Source of the DNA: G965262015 sp965262015
GTDB lineage: Bacteria > Spirochaetota > Leptospiria > Turneriellales > CBDBES01
Assembly: GCA_965262015.1 (NCBI GenBank)
Contig: OZ253494.1
Span: 1,858,354 to 1,922,353, forward strand
Length of the DNA: 64,000 nt
Direction of reading: 5' to 3'
Below, in pieces: positions 51,411 to 61,354 of this stretch. The position numbers and the translations under genes were made by a program. The stretch's first letter is position 1. Each line of letters begins with the position of its first letter. The notes beneath the pieces are model-generated. The model made no database searches. It was not told the DNA's origin and saw nothing but the letters and a program-made list of their open reading frames with translations.

Positions 51411-54400
51411 ATGATACAAATATTCCCCGAAGATAACTTTCGTGTTGTATCTTTTAAGAGTTTACACTCGATATTGCCAGTCCCACAACTCATCCAAATT
51501 CAGTTGAGTGCTTATGTCTCTTTCCTGCAAGCAGACATCCCTGCAAAATCTCGTAAGCCTGAGGGTTTACAATCTGCTTTTTTAGAATCGTTTTCTATTG
51601 AAAGTAGTGATGGAGAGGTGGTATTAGAATTTGTAGAGTATAGGCTAGGAAAACCCATCAAGGATATATGGGAATGTAAAGTTAATGGTACTACGTATTC
51701 TATTTCCCTAAAGGCTTTAATTCGCTTGATTAATGTTCAGACAGGTGAGGTTCGAGAGCAAGAAGTTTATATGGGTGATTTGCCCATGATGACTGCGTCA
51801 GGAAGTTTTATTATAAATGGTGCGGAAAGAACTGTTGTTAATCAATTACACCGTTCTCCAGGTATTTTTATATTTCATGATAAGGTTAAAGAGCTTTATA
51901 CAGCACGAATTATTCCTGATCACAAGGGCTCATGGCTAGAGTTTGAATTAGACTCTAAGGGGTTATTTATTGCACGTATTGACCGTAGAAAGAAATTTCC
52001 ATTCACTTTATTAGTGAGGTGTCTTGGTTATAGTACGGATGAAGATATCTTACGATTATTTTATAAAGACGAGATAGTTAAAGGCTCTGAGTTAATGCAG
52101 CAAAATAAGAAATATATTAATCGCAGAGTAATAGCAGATGTTATTCATCCAGAAACTAAGGAGGTTATTCTAGAAGCGGGACAAGTGTTAAATGAAGATA
52201 GTATTGACATGATTCAGGATGCTAAAGTAAAGAATGTTAATTTAATTGTCTTTTATGATAATGTTGATAGTGTGGTTGTTATCCATAGCTTAGAACAAGA
52301 CAAGGTATCTAATCACGAGGACGCTCTTATTGAGTTCTTAAAGATACAAAAACCTCTTGAGTATTCCTCTGATCAGGGTAAGCCAGAAAAAAAAGAACAG
52401 AATATAGAGCGTGCTAATGCTACATTAAGTAACCTATTCTTTGATCGTAAAACCTATAACATGGGTAAAGTGGGTAGGTATAAAATTAATGCTAAGTTTG
52501 GATATTTTAATAAAAAAGAATTTAATGGGAAGGTTGTTGTCCAAACATTGCGTCCAATTGATATTATAGAGACATTAAAATATATGCTGAAGGCTATTTC
52601 TTCAGTTGAAGGTTATAACTTTGATGACATTGATCATTTGGGTAATCGTAGAGTGCGTACAGTGGATGAATTACTCACTCAACAGTTAAAAACTGGCTTT
52701 TCTCGAATGGAAAGGGTGGTCAAAGAAAGAATGGGTATGAACGACCCATCAGTAATGACTCCCCAATTACTTCTATCAATCAAGCCAATTACTGCCGTTG
52801 TGAATGAGTTTTTTGGCGGAAGCCAACTGTCACAATTTATGGATCAAACAAATCCTTTAGCTGAAGTTACTCATAAAAGACGTCTCAATGCTCTTGGCCC
52901 AGGTGGATTAACTCGGGAACGTGCTGGTTTTGAAGTGCGTGACGTACACTATACTCACTACGGCCGTTTGTGTCCAATTGAAACTCCTGAGGGTCCTAAT
53001 ATTGGCCTTATTGCTTCTTTGGCTGTTTATGCTCGCCTCAATCCTTATGGCTTTATAGAAACCCCTTATCGTAAGCTAGAGAATGGGTATGCACTAAATG
53101 ATTATGTATATTTGTCAGCTAATGAAGAAGAACATTATTCAATTGCTCAAGTCAGTAGCCGTTTAAATGAAAAAGATCAGTTGTTAGATAACTTTATCAG
53201 TTGTCGTTACAGGGATGAATTTCCCTTAAGAGGATGTCAAGAAGTGCAGTTAATGGATATTTCGCCTCTACAACTTATTTCTTTGTCAACTAGTCTAATA
53301 CCATTTTTAGAGCATGATGATGCTAACAGAGCTTTGATGGGCTCAAATATGCAGAGACAAGCAGTGCCACTGCTTGTCTCTGAAGTACCACTTGTCGGGA
53401 CAGGTGTGGAGAATGTCGTTGCCTACGACTCTGGAGCTTGTGTTCGTGCAGAGACAGATGGCATTGTTGTTAGAGTTAGTGCAGATAATATTATAGTGAG
53501 AGATGTAAAAACTAGTGAAGAGTCTGATTACTCTCTTGTCAAATTTAAACGTACTAACCAAAGTACTTGCATTAATCAAATTCCCTTGGTAAAATCCTAT
53601 ATGGCCGTTGAAGATGGTGTGGTTTCAGATATTACAAAAGATAATCTCTTATTTACCGGTGAAAGTGGTAAAGAATATATATTTTCTTTGAAAACTTTCC
53701 AATCAATCATGGAGGTGATGGTAAGAAAAAAAGAGACTGTCAAGTGTGGTGCATTATTAGCTGGTGAAAAGGTATTTAAACAGCTTACCAACAAAGAAGG
53801 AAATGTTACCAAGTATGCAACAGTATTAGCTGACGGACACTCTACAAAAAATGCCCGACTTGCTCTAGGGAAAAATATAAAAGTAGCTTTCATGCCTTGG
53901 TGTGGCTATAATTTTGAAGATGCTATTATTATTTCAGAGCGGCTAGTTAAGGATGATGTATTTACTTCTATTGTTATAGAAGAGTTTGAGATACAAGCAC
54001 GAGAAACTAAATTAGGGAAAGAGCTAATTACCAGAGATATTCCTAATATTAGTGAAAAAGCATTTCGTGATTTAGATGAATTTGGTGTTATTCGTGTAGG
54101 TGCACAAGTAAAAGCAGGTGATATTATTGTAGGGATGGTGACACCTAAAGGTCAGACAGATTTTACGCCTGAATATCGATTATTGCATAGTATCTTTGGT
54201 GAAAAAGCAAAAGAGGTCAAAGATTCCTCATTACGAGTGCCAAATGGTTTTAGTGGAGTAGTAGTTGGTATTAGGCAATTTTCACGTGAATTTGATGATG
54301 ATCTTCCTCCAGGTATTCTTGAATCAGTTAAGGTATTTGTTGCCCAAAAAAGAAAGATTTCTATAGGTGATAAGATGGCGGGAAGACATGGAAACAAAGG

Positions 54401-55109
54401 TGTGATATCTACCATTCTGCCAGAGCATGATATGCCTTTTTTGCCAGACGGTACCACTATTGATATTATTTTAAGTCCTCTAGGTGTACCGTCTAGAATG
54501 AATATTGGACAAATATTTGAAACTCAATTAGGTTGGGCAGCAGAGGAGTTGGGTGTGCATTTTGACACTCCTGCCTTTGATGGGGCTAGTTGGTCAGATA
54601 TCCAATCTTATATGGAGAAAGCAAATTTACCAACTAACTCCAAAGTTACCCTGCGAGATGGTAGGACGGGGGAACCTTTTTACAATAAAGTCTTTGTAGG
54701 TGTTATCTATATGGTTAAATTGGCTCACATGGCTGAAGATAAAATGCATGCCCGCTCTACAGGGCCATATTCTTTGGTTACTCAGCAACCTCTTGGTGGT
54801 AAGGCACAGTTTGGAGGGCAAAGGATGGGTGAGATGGAAGTATGGGCATTGGAAGCTTATGGTGCTTCGCATACCTTGCAAGAATTATTAACTTTAAAAT
54901 CTGATGATATGATAGGGCGTGCCAGAGTATATGAATCTATTGTAAAAGGTATACATATTATTCGTCCAGGTATTCCTGAGTCATTTAATGTTCTGATGAA
55001 AGAGATGCATTCACTTGCTCTGGACATTAGTGTTATTAACTCTGAAGATGAACAGATAGAAGTATCAGATGGTAGTGATAATTTTATGCATATTGTTAAT
55101 CCCTCATAG
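51411..55109 (+). CDS. rpoB: RNA polymerase beta subunit
   Basis: A 1232-residue protein of typical length. The rifampicin cluster includes SQLSQFMDQTNPLAEVTHKR, then RLNALGPGGLTRERAGF. The residue equivalent to E. coli Ser531 is Asn493 (codon AAT 52887-52889). Later motifs KMAGRHGNKGVIS and GGKAQFGGQRMGEMEVWALEA are intact. Catalytic and DNA-channel regions are complete. It is followed by rpoC after 44 bases. Confidence 0.97.
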   Translation: MIQIFPEDNFRVVSFKSLHSILPVPQLIQIQLSAYVSFLQADIPAKSRKPEGLQSAFLESFSIESSDGEVVLEFVEYRLGKPIKDIWECKVNGTTYSISLKALIRLINVQTGEVREQEVYMGDLPMMTASGSFIINGAERTVVNQLHRSPGIFIFHDKVKELYTARIIPDHKGSWLEFELDSKGLFIARIDRRKKFPFTLLVRCLGYSTDEDILRLFYKDEIVKGSELMQQNKKYINRRVIADVIHPETKEVILEAGQVLNEDSIDMIQDAKVKNVNLIVFYDNVDSVVVIHSLEQDKVSNHEDALIEFLKIQKPLEYSSDQGKPEKKEQNIERANATLSNLFFDRKTYNMGKVGRYKINAKFGYFNKKEFNGKVVVQTLRPIDIIETLKYMLKAISSVEGYNFDDIDHLGNRRVRTVDELLTQQLKTGFSRMERVVKERMGMNDPSVMTPQLLLSIKPITAVVNEFFGGSQLSQFMDQTNPLAEVTHKRRLNALGPGGLTRERAGFEVRDVHYTHYGRLCPIETPEGPNIGLIASLAVYARLNPYGFIETPYRKLENGYALNDYVYLSANEEEHYSIAQVSSRLNEKDQLLDNFISCRYRDEFPLRGCQEVQLMDISPLQLISLSTSLIPFLEHDDANRALMGSNMQRQAVPLLVSEVPLVGTGVENVVAYDSGACVRAETDGIVVRVSADNIIVRDVKTSEESDYSLVKFKRTNQSTCINQIPLVKSYMAVEDGVVSDITKDNLLFTGESGKEYIFSLKTFQSIMEVMVRKKETVKCGALLAGEKVFKQLTNKEGNVTKYATVLADGHSTKNARLALGKNIKVAFMPWCGYNFEDAIIISERLVKDDVFTSIVIEEFEIQARETKLGKELITRDIPNISEKAFRDLDEFGVIRVGAQVKAGDIIVGMVTPKGQTDFTPEYRLLHSIFGEKAKEVKDSSLRVPNGFSGVVVGIRQFSREFDDDLPPGILESVKVFVAQKRKISIGDKMAGRHGNKGVISTILPEHDMPFLPDGTTIDIILSPLGVPSRMNIGQIFETQLGWAAEELGVHFDTPAFDGASWSDIQSYMEKANLPTNSKVTLRDGRTGEPFYNKVFVGVIYMVKLAHMAEDKMHARSTGPYSLVTQQPLGGKAQFGGQRMGEMEVWALEAYGASHTLQELLTLKSDDMIGRARVYESIVKGIHIIRPGIPESFNVLMKEMHSLALDISVINSEDEQIEVSDGSDNFMHIVNPS

Positions 55110-55153
55110 TTTTAGTTTACGTAGTTTGAAGCACTATAATAAGAGAGGTAAAA

Positions 55154-58100
55154 ATGAAAAATTTCTTTGATTTTAATAAGATACAGATTCGATTAGCGTC
55201 TCCTGCAAAGATTCGTGGATGGTCATGTGGTGAAGTCAAAAAGCCTGAAACAATTAATTATCGTACTCTCAAACCAGAACGTGAAGGCTTGTTTTGTGAA
55301 AAAATATTTGGTACTACTCGTGATTGGGAATGTTATTGTGGTAAGTTTAAATCAATTCGTTACAAAGGAGTAGTATGCGATAAATGTGGTGTTGAGGTTA
55401 GTCATTCAAAAGTGCGTCGAGAACGTATGGGTTCTATTGAATTATCTTATCCTGTTGCACATATATGGTATTATCGCACTGTCCCTAGTCGTATTGCATT
55501 AGCTCTGAACATGACAGCTAATGATGTAAAAAGTATTTTATATTTTGAGAAATATGTTATCATAGAACCAGGTGAGTCTGGTGTTGAATATAAACAACTA
55601 GTTACTCAAGAAGAGTACTATCGTCTAATTGAACAACATGGAGATAAGATATATGGTTCTATTGGTGCGGATGCTATCAAAGAGCTTCTGTCTAACATTA
55701 ATGCAGAAGAAGATATTCGAGAGATAAGAGAAATAATTGAGGCTAAAGCAAAAATTACGGATAAACGTATTCTAAAACGCTTAGATTTGTTGGAGTCATT
55801 TGTTGAAAGTGGTAATCACTTTGAATGGATGGTGTTAGATGTTCTACCTGTTTTACCACCAGAATTAAGACCTATGGTACAGTTAGACGGTGGACGATTT
55901 GCTACTTCGGATTTGAATGATTTATATCGTCGTGTCATCAACCGTAATAATCGTTTGAAACGTTTACTTACCCTTAAAGCTCCTGATATTATTGTATCTA
56001 ATGAGAAGAGAATGCTACAAGAATCTGTAGATGCTTTATTTGATAATTCTCGTCGTAAGAAATCCATTAAAGGGAAAGGGAATCGCCCTCTAAAATCACT
56101 TTCAGATATGCTAAAGGGTAAGCAGGGTCGATTCCGCCAGAATTTATTAGGTAAACGTGTAGATTATTCGGGTAGAACAGTGATTGTTGTCGGACCTCAT
56201 TTAAAAATGTATCAGTGTGGCTTGCCTAAAAAAATGGCGTTAGAATTGTTCAAACCTTTTATGATGAAGTGGTTGGTTGAGAATGGTCATACGCAAAATA
56301 TTAAATCAGCAAAGAGAATGATTGAAGGAGAAGAAAAAATTGTATTTCAAGGCCTTGAAGAAATGATTCATGAGCATCCTGTTTTGCTTAATAGAGCTCC
56401 AACCTTGCATAGACTTGGTATCCAGGCTTTTCTACCTGTGTTAGTTGAGGGGAAGGCCATCCAATTACCGCCTCTAGTGTGTCATGCTTTTAATGCTGAT
56501 TTTGATGGTGATCAGATGGCTATTCATCTGCCTTTATCTCCTAAATCTCAATTGGAGTCGTGGTTCTTACTTTTATCAGTACATAATATACTTAATCCAG
56601 CGAATGGTTCCCCTATTGTTGGACCTACCCAAGATATGATCTTGGGTTTGTACTACTTAACAGCAGAAAAAGAAAATAGTATAGGAGAAGGACAGCTTTT
56701 TGATAATATTGATACAGTGCTTTTTGCTCTAGAGTTTGGTGTTGTTGAACACCAAACAAAAATACAATATTTTATTGATAATCGCTTAATTGAAACAACA
56801 CCTGGCAAACTAATCTTTAATGAATTATTACCCAAAGGTTTTGGTTTTGTAAATAGGCATATGACAAGTCAAGAGATTAATCAAATTATCCTAGATATAT
56901 ATAAACAAAAAGGTACAGCAGTTACAGTGAATTTCTTAGATAAAATTAAAGAGATTGGCTTTGAATACTCTACATATTTTGCACCTACTATGTCTATTGA
57001 TGACATCAAGATACCATCTTCTAAAAAAACTATGATAGAGCAAGGTCACAAAGAAGTAGAAAGGGTACAAAATGAATACAGGAAAGGTACAATTACTGAT
57101 GAAGAAAGGTATAAGAAAGTTATTGAAATATGGAGTAATATCAATGAGGGTATAACTGAAGATTTATATAACGTCTTGAGCACAGATATGGATGGTTTTA
57201 ATCCAATTTATTCAATGGCTGTTTCTGGTGCAAAGGGTTCCCGTTCCCAAATTAGACAGTTAGCAGGTATGCGTGGTCTTATGGCTAAGCCATCAGGCGA
57301 TATTATTGAATTACCAATTATATCTAACTTTAAGGAAGGTCTGGGTATTTTAGAGTTTTTTATATCTACGCATGGTGCTAGAAAAGGTTTAGCTGATACT
57401 GCTCTAAAAACAGCGGATGCTGGCTACCTCACTCGCCGTTTAGTTGATATAGCACAGGATGTTATTGTAAGAGAGCATGATTGTGGTACAAAGGATGGTT
57501 TTTTTCTGACTGCAGATAAAGAAGATAATCAAATTATTGTATCCTTAAAACAAAAAATTTATGGTCGATGCCTAGCAGAAGATATTTATGATAGTAGTAC
57601 TGATGAGATTATTTTTAAAAACAACGAGTTTGTGACAGAAGAAATGGCACAATCCATTGAAAACTTTGGTTACGAAAAAGTAAAAATTCGCTCTGTCTTA
57701 ATATGTGAAACACTGTCTGGTGTCTGTTCTAAATGTTATGGTATGGATTTATCTACGCTCCGTTCGGTAGAAGAAGGTGAAGCGGTGGGTATTATTGCTG
57801 CACAGTCTATTGGCCAGCCAGGCACGCAGCTTACCATGCGTACCTTTCATATTGGAGGGACCGCAACAACCAAGGTAGTTGAAAGTACAGTGAAAGCACT
57901 TTTTAGATCTTTGGTGAAAGAAGTGCAAGGTATTAAGATTACTGCTCCTGGTAATAAAGGCAAGTATGTGATGATTAAACGGGGTGGTTTAATACTTATC
58001 CAAGTGTTAGCAAGCTACTTAAAAGATGAATTAATAGACTATCATTTACAAAGTGGTGCAAGAGTGGTGCGTGGCGAGAGCATTGCGAAACGTCAAGAAG

Positions 58101-59497
58101 GTGATAAACTAATACCTGTATTAGCTAGTACTCCAGGTGAGATATTAGAAAAAGATGGTTCTGTCCTTCTCACTGGCCAAACTTTAACAATTCAACTTCA
58201 TGCTGGTGCTGTTCTGCACGTTGCTAAAGATGATATGGTTGAAGCAAATGCTTTATTAATGGAATATGATCCCTATAATAGTTTATTGTTGGCACCTCAT
58301 GATGGTCGCATCGAATATATTGATATTGAAGAAGGTAAAACTCTTAAACTTGAGGAAATGCCTGGGATTACTGGCCAAATTGCCAAGGTAGTATCTTCTC
58401 GACAACAAAAGATGTTGCCTAGTTTGCACATTTATGATAAAGGTAAATTAGTAAGTGAGTTATCAATTCCTTTTGGTGCAATTCTGTTAGTGAAAAATGG
58501 GGCTCAAGTTGCGGCTGGTGAAATTTGTGCTAAAATAGAAACCAAAGCTGAAAAAACTAGAGATATCACAGGTGGTTTGCCTCGTGTGGAAGAATTATTT
58601 GAAGCACGTCATCCTAAGAGTCCTTGTCATTTAGCAGAGATTGATGGGATTATCCATGATACTGGACATATTGTTCGAGATAAAAAAGTTATTGAAATTA
58701 TTCCAGAAGATGCTTCTCCTGAAGAAATAGAAGAGAAGAAAGTAAGTGTCTCTATTCCAATGCATAAACAATTGCTTGTACATAATGGTGCATTTGTGCA
58801 AAAAGGTGATCATCTTGATGATGGCGGTATTGATCCTCATGAGATTTTACGGGTACAAGGAGAAGGTGCTTTGCAACGCTATTTGATTCGTGAAATACAA
58901 GAGGTCTATCGTTTACAGGGTGTTTATATTAATGACAAACATCTTGAGGTTATGTTAAGCCAAATGATGCACAAGCTTGAAATTGTAGAAACAGGAGATA
59001 CTTCGTTTGTACCGATGTCTTATGTGGATAAATTAACCTTTAAATTAGAGAATAAAGAGGTTGTTGAAAAAGGAGGTGCACCAGCTCGTGGTACACCTGT
59101 TTTGATGGGTCTTACCAAGGCGTCTTTATATTCTGATAGTTTTTTATCTGCAGCTTCTTTTCAAGAAACTACAAAAGTACTGACAGACGCTGCAATTAAA
59201 GGTAAATCAGATCCTCTTAATGGCTTGAAAGAGAATATTATTATAGGGCATTTAATCCCTGCAGGAACAGGTATACGTAGATATCAAGATATTAGGGTTT
59301 ACAAGAATCTTATGGGTGATATTTACTATACGCCAGAAGAGGAAAGTATGTTATATAATCCACAAGTGGATAAACAACAGATTCATGAAAATATTACTAG
59401 GATCTCAACAACTACTAAAGAACGGGTAGCTGATGATGATAAAAAAAATGATACCATTGAATTGAACCAAAAAATAGCCGGTATAGCTAATTCATAA
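55154..59497 (+). CDS. rpoC: RNA polymerase beta' subunit
   Basis: A 1447-residue protein. The N-terminal zinc ribbon is CYCGKFKS ... VCDKCGVEV, the catalytic triad lies in NADFDGDQMAIHLPLS, the second zinc site is CETLSGVCSKCYG, and the trigger-loop area contains RTFHIGG. Normal length for spirochaete and proteobacterial beta'. A conventional GAGAGGT ribosome-binding site precedes ATG 55154. No str-operon gene (rpsL, rpsG) follows; the next gene is on the opposite strand. Confidence 0.97.
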   Translation: MKNFFDFNKIQIRLASPAKIRGWSCGEVKKPETINYRTLKPEREGLFCEKIFGTTRDWECYCGKFKSIRYKGVVCDKCGVEVSHSKVRRERMGSIELSYPVAHIWYYRTVPSRIALALNMTANDVKSILYFEKYVIIEPGESGVEYKQLVTQEEYYRLIEQHGDKIYGSIGADAIKELLSNINAEEDIREIREIIEAKAKITDKRILKRLDLLESFVESGNHFEWMVLDVLPVLPPELRPMVQLDGGRFATSDLNDLYRRVINRNNRLKRLLTLKAPDIIVSNEKRMLQESVDALFDNSRRKKSIKGKGNRPLKSLSDMLKGKQGRFRQNLLGKRVDYSGRTVIVVGPHLKMYQCGLPKKMALELFKPFMMKWLVENGHTQNIKSAKRMIEGEEKIVFQGLEEMIHEHPVLLNRAPTLHRLGIQAFLPVLVEGKAIQLPPLVCHAFNADFDGDQMAIHLPLSPKSQLESWFLLLSVHNILNPANGSPIVGPTQDMILGLYYLTAEKENSIGEGQLFDNIDTVLFALEFGVVEHQTKIQYFIDNRLIETTPGKLIFNELLPKGFGFVNRHMTSQEINQIILDIYKQKGTAVTVNFLDKIKEIGFEYSTYFAPTMSIDDIKIPSSKKTMIEQGHKEVERVQNEYRKGTITDEERYKKVIEIWSNINEGITEDLYNVLSTDMDGFNPIYSMAVSGAKGSRSQIRQLAGMRGLMAKPSGDIIELPIISNFKEGLGILEFFISTHGARKGLADTALKTADAGYLTRRLVDIAQDVIVREHDCGTKDGFFLTADKEDNQIIVSLKQKIYGRCLAEDIYDSSTDEIIFKNNEFVTEEMAQSIENFGYEKVKIRSVLICETLSGVCSKCYGMDLSTLRSVEEGEAVGIIAAQSIGQPGTQLTMRTFHIGGTATTKVVESTVKALFRSLVKEVQGIKITAPGNKGKYVMIKRGGLILIQVLASYLKDELIDYHLQSGARVVRGESIAKRQEGDKLIPVLASTPGEILEKDGSVLLTGQTLTIQLHAGAVLHVAKDDMVEANALLMEYDPYNSLLLAPHDGRIEYIDIEEGKTLKLEEMPGITGQIAKVVSSRQQKMLPSLHIYDKGKLVSELSIPFGAILLVKNGAQVAAGEICAKIETKAEKTRDITGGLPRVEELFEARHPKSPCHLAEIDGIIHDTGHIVRDKKVIEIIPEDASPEEIEEKKVSVSIPMHKQLLVHNGAFVQKGDHLDDGGIDPHEILRVQGEGALQRYLIREIQEVYRLQGVYINDKHLEVMLSQMMHKLEIVETGDTSFVPMSYVDKLTFKLENKEVVEKGGAPARGTPVLMGLTKASLYSDSFLSAASFQETTKVLTDAAIKGKSDPLNGLKENIIIGHLIPAGTGIRRYQDIRVYKNLMGDIYYTPEEESMLYNPQVDKQQIHENITRISTTTKERVADDDKKNDTIELNQKIAGIANS

Positions 59498-59512
59498 ACG
59501 ATACTATTTTTG

Positions 59513-60661
59513 TTACGTTGACGTTGTCCTCCATTTTTTGTAGCTTATTCTCCGAAGGCTTGTTCTAGGGAAATAGTATTGCAAGATTGCTTTGTATCGC
59601 TTATTCTTTTTGTGGGCTAAGGTTTTTGTGCCCCATTGACAAAGCCCAACACCATGGCCATAGCCCCTACCAACAATATGTGCAATATTATGCTTGATCT
59701 GAATATTAAACAAAGTAGATCTCATGTGCCTATTACCAATTGTGCTACGTAATTTTTTTGCTGTAATTATTTGATTGTTCACTTTAAGCTCTACAACCCT
59801 TTTAGATTGACTACGTTTGATAATAGAGATGTTATTTATGTGTTTGAGCCTGAGTAGAGATGCTAATCTTGATAGTGGAATCACATATTTCCACTTGTAT
59901 GCTGGCGAATCTTCACAAAAGTGTGTTCTCTGTACAATAAGATATGGTATTTTTTCTCGCCATACTTCTTTTGAAGAAGCAGTTATACCTCCACAGGAGG
60001 AATAAAAGAATACTTTAGCCAACTTGCCTCTGTAAAAAAGAACTTTCCCTTCGGTAGATTTTACTGCTTTATTAATATTTTCCGTTTTATTTTGAAGTAG
60101 ACCACCATAAACTTGATGTAATGTGGTAGAATCCACATCAAACATCTTGTTTTGGTTGCTTTGTAGTTTATGTATTAAATAAGTTCTAGATACAACAACC
60201 TGTGCCTTTAACGCTTCTAATGGCCATTGTTTACCCATTTCACTACCTGCAACAGAAACTAAATAATTGGCTATTGGTACATAGTTAACATAGATTAGTG
60301 TATTATTTTCTCTTTTAATATTTAGCATTCCCACATAAATTTTATTCTTTAGCTTAAATATCCTTTTTTGAGGTATTAACATACCTTCTTCCTTGATCTT
60401 AATAAATTTTCGGCCTATTTTTTTCTCTGCTAGGCCCTTAAACACATAAGAGCTAGGCATGTATATTGTTAAGGGACCTCCTTTGTATATTTTTACACGA
60501 ACAATATTTTTTGATGAATATCTAGAATACGAAGGATTATTCTGGTATTTTTGAGGTAAGATGTAAGGATCACCTTTCCATCCATTTGGTGGTGTACAAT
60601 GGTTTAATAGTAGTATACTGCTATAGATCCCTAGGGTAATAAGGCCTCTATGGAAAAGCAT
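59513..60661 (-). CDS. SpoIID/LytB-domain protein (probable lipoprotein)
   Basis: A 382-residue protein with an N-terminal hydrophobic signal ending in a possible lipobox (LLLNHC, Cys22). The SpoIID domain covers about residues 120-380: ANYLVSVAGSEMGKQWPLEALKAQ, VVVSRTYLIHKL, YSSCGGITASSKEVW, GRGYGHGVGLCQWG. SpoIID is a peptidoglycan lytic transglycosylase of sporulating bacteria; non-sporulating bacteria carry the domain in cell-wall remodelling proteins, which is the likely role here. The gene is convergent with rpoC and divergent from the bactofilin gene. Confidence 0.83.
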   Translation of the reverse strand: MLFHRGLITLGIYSSILLLNHCTPPNGWKGDPYILPQKYQNNPSYSRYSSKNIVRVKIYKGGPLTIYMPSSYVFKGLAEKKIGRKFIKIKEEGMLIPQKRIFKLKNKIYVGMLNIKRENNTLIYVNYVPIANYLVSVAGSEMGKQWPLEALKAQVVVSRTYLIHKLQSNQNKMFDVDSTTLHQVYGGLLQNKTENINKAVKSTEGKVLFYRGKLAKVFFYSSCGGITASSKEVWREKIPYLIVQRTHFCEDSPAYKWKYVIPLSRLASLLRLKHINNISIIKRSQSKRVVELKVNNQIITAKKLRSTIGNRHMRSTLFNIQIKHNIAHIVGRGYGHGVGLCQWGTKTLAHKKNKRYKAILQYYFPRTSLRRISYKKWRTTST

Positions 60662-60937
60662 ACAGCACAGTGTCGTAATAATGTTTTTTAAACTTTAATA
60701 GAGGTTTATTATATCCATCTCTTGTATTGAAGGTATTTTCTATATCTTTAAACTATAGAAACTCAGAACCATCATCAAATGTAATACTGTGTATTGTATC
60801 TATATTTGTAAATAAGTCTCTTATTTCATCACTTACACAGAGAGCTTTTTTGTTTTCCCTATAGGTATTAGATTATTTAAACTAATTTTTACACTTTAAA
60901 ATAGAAGATATCACTTTTCAAACAGGTTCACATTCAC

Positions 60938-61354
60938 ATGATAAATTGTACTTTACAGAAAAAAACTCTAATTTATCCTGATCGATTCATGGCAACTAGG
61001 GATAGTAAGGCAAATATAGGTCAAATTAATATATTTTACGAACACACTGACTTTACAGGTAATTTGACGTTTCAAAAACCATTAGCTATTTATGGTAATT
61101 TCTCGGGAGAAATAGAGGGTGAATCAACTTTAGAGATTGGCCCCAAAGCTGTTGTGCAAGCAAATATTATAGCTAAGAATCTTATCATTTTTGGTAAGGT
61201 GATAGGTAATATTGTGACCAGCGAAAAAACAGAATTAAAAAGTGGTGCTTCTCTAGTGGGTAATATTAAAACAAATAAATTAGAAATAGAAAGAGGAGTC
61301 TTGTTTGATGGGCAGTGTGAAATGCCTAAAAAAAATGCTAAAAAACCATCATAG
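60938..61354 (+). CDS. Bactofilin (polymer-forming cytoskeletal protein) 2
   Basis: A 138-residue DUF583 protein: the beta-helix pattern FTGNLTFQKPLAIYGNFSGEIEGES and repeating Gly/Asn turns, ending in a basic tail (PKKNAKKPS). The start may be ATG 60938 or the in-frame ATG 60989 (MATRDSKA); the latter matches the usual compact N-terminus. It overlaps the solute-binding protein gene by one base (TAGTG), so the two are translationally coupled. The 276 bases upstream contain no gene. Confidence 0.87.
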   Translation: MINCTLQKKTLIYPDRFMATRDSKANIGQINIFYEHTDFTGNLTFQKPLAIYGNFSGEIEGESTLEIGPKAVVQANIIAKNLIIFGKVIGNIVTSEKTELKSGASLVGNIKTNKLEIERGVLFDGQCEMPKKNAKKPS

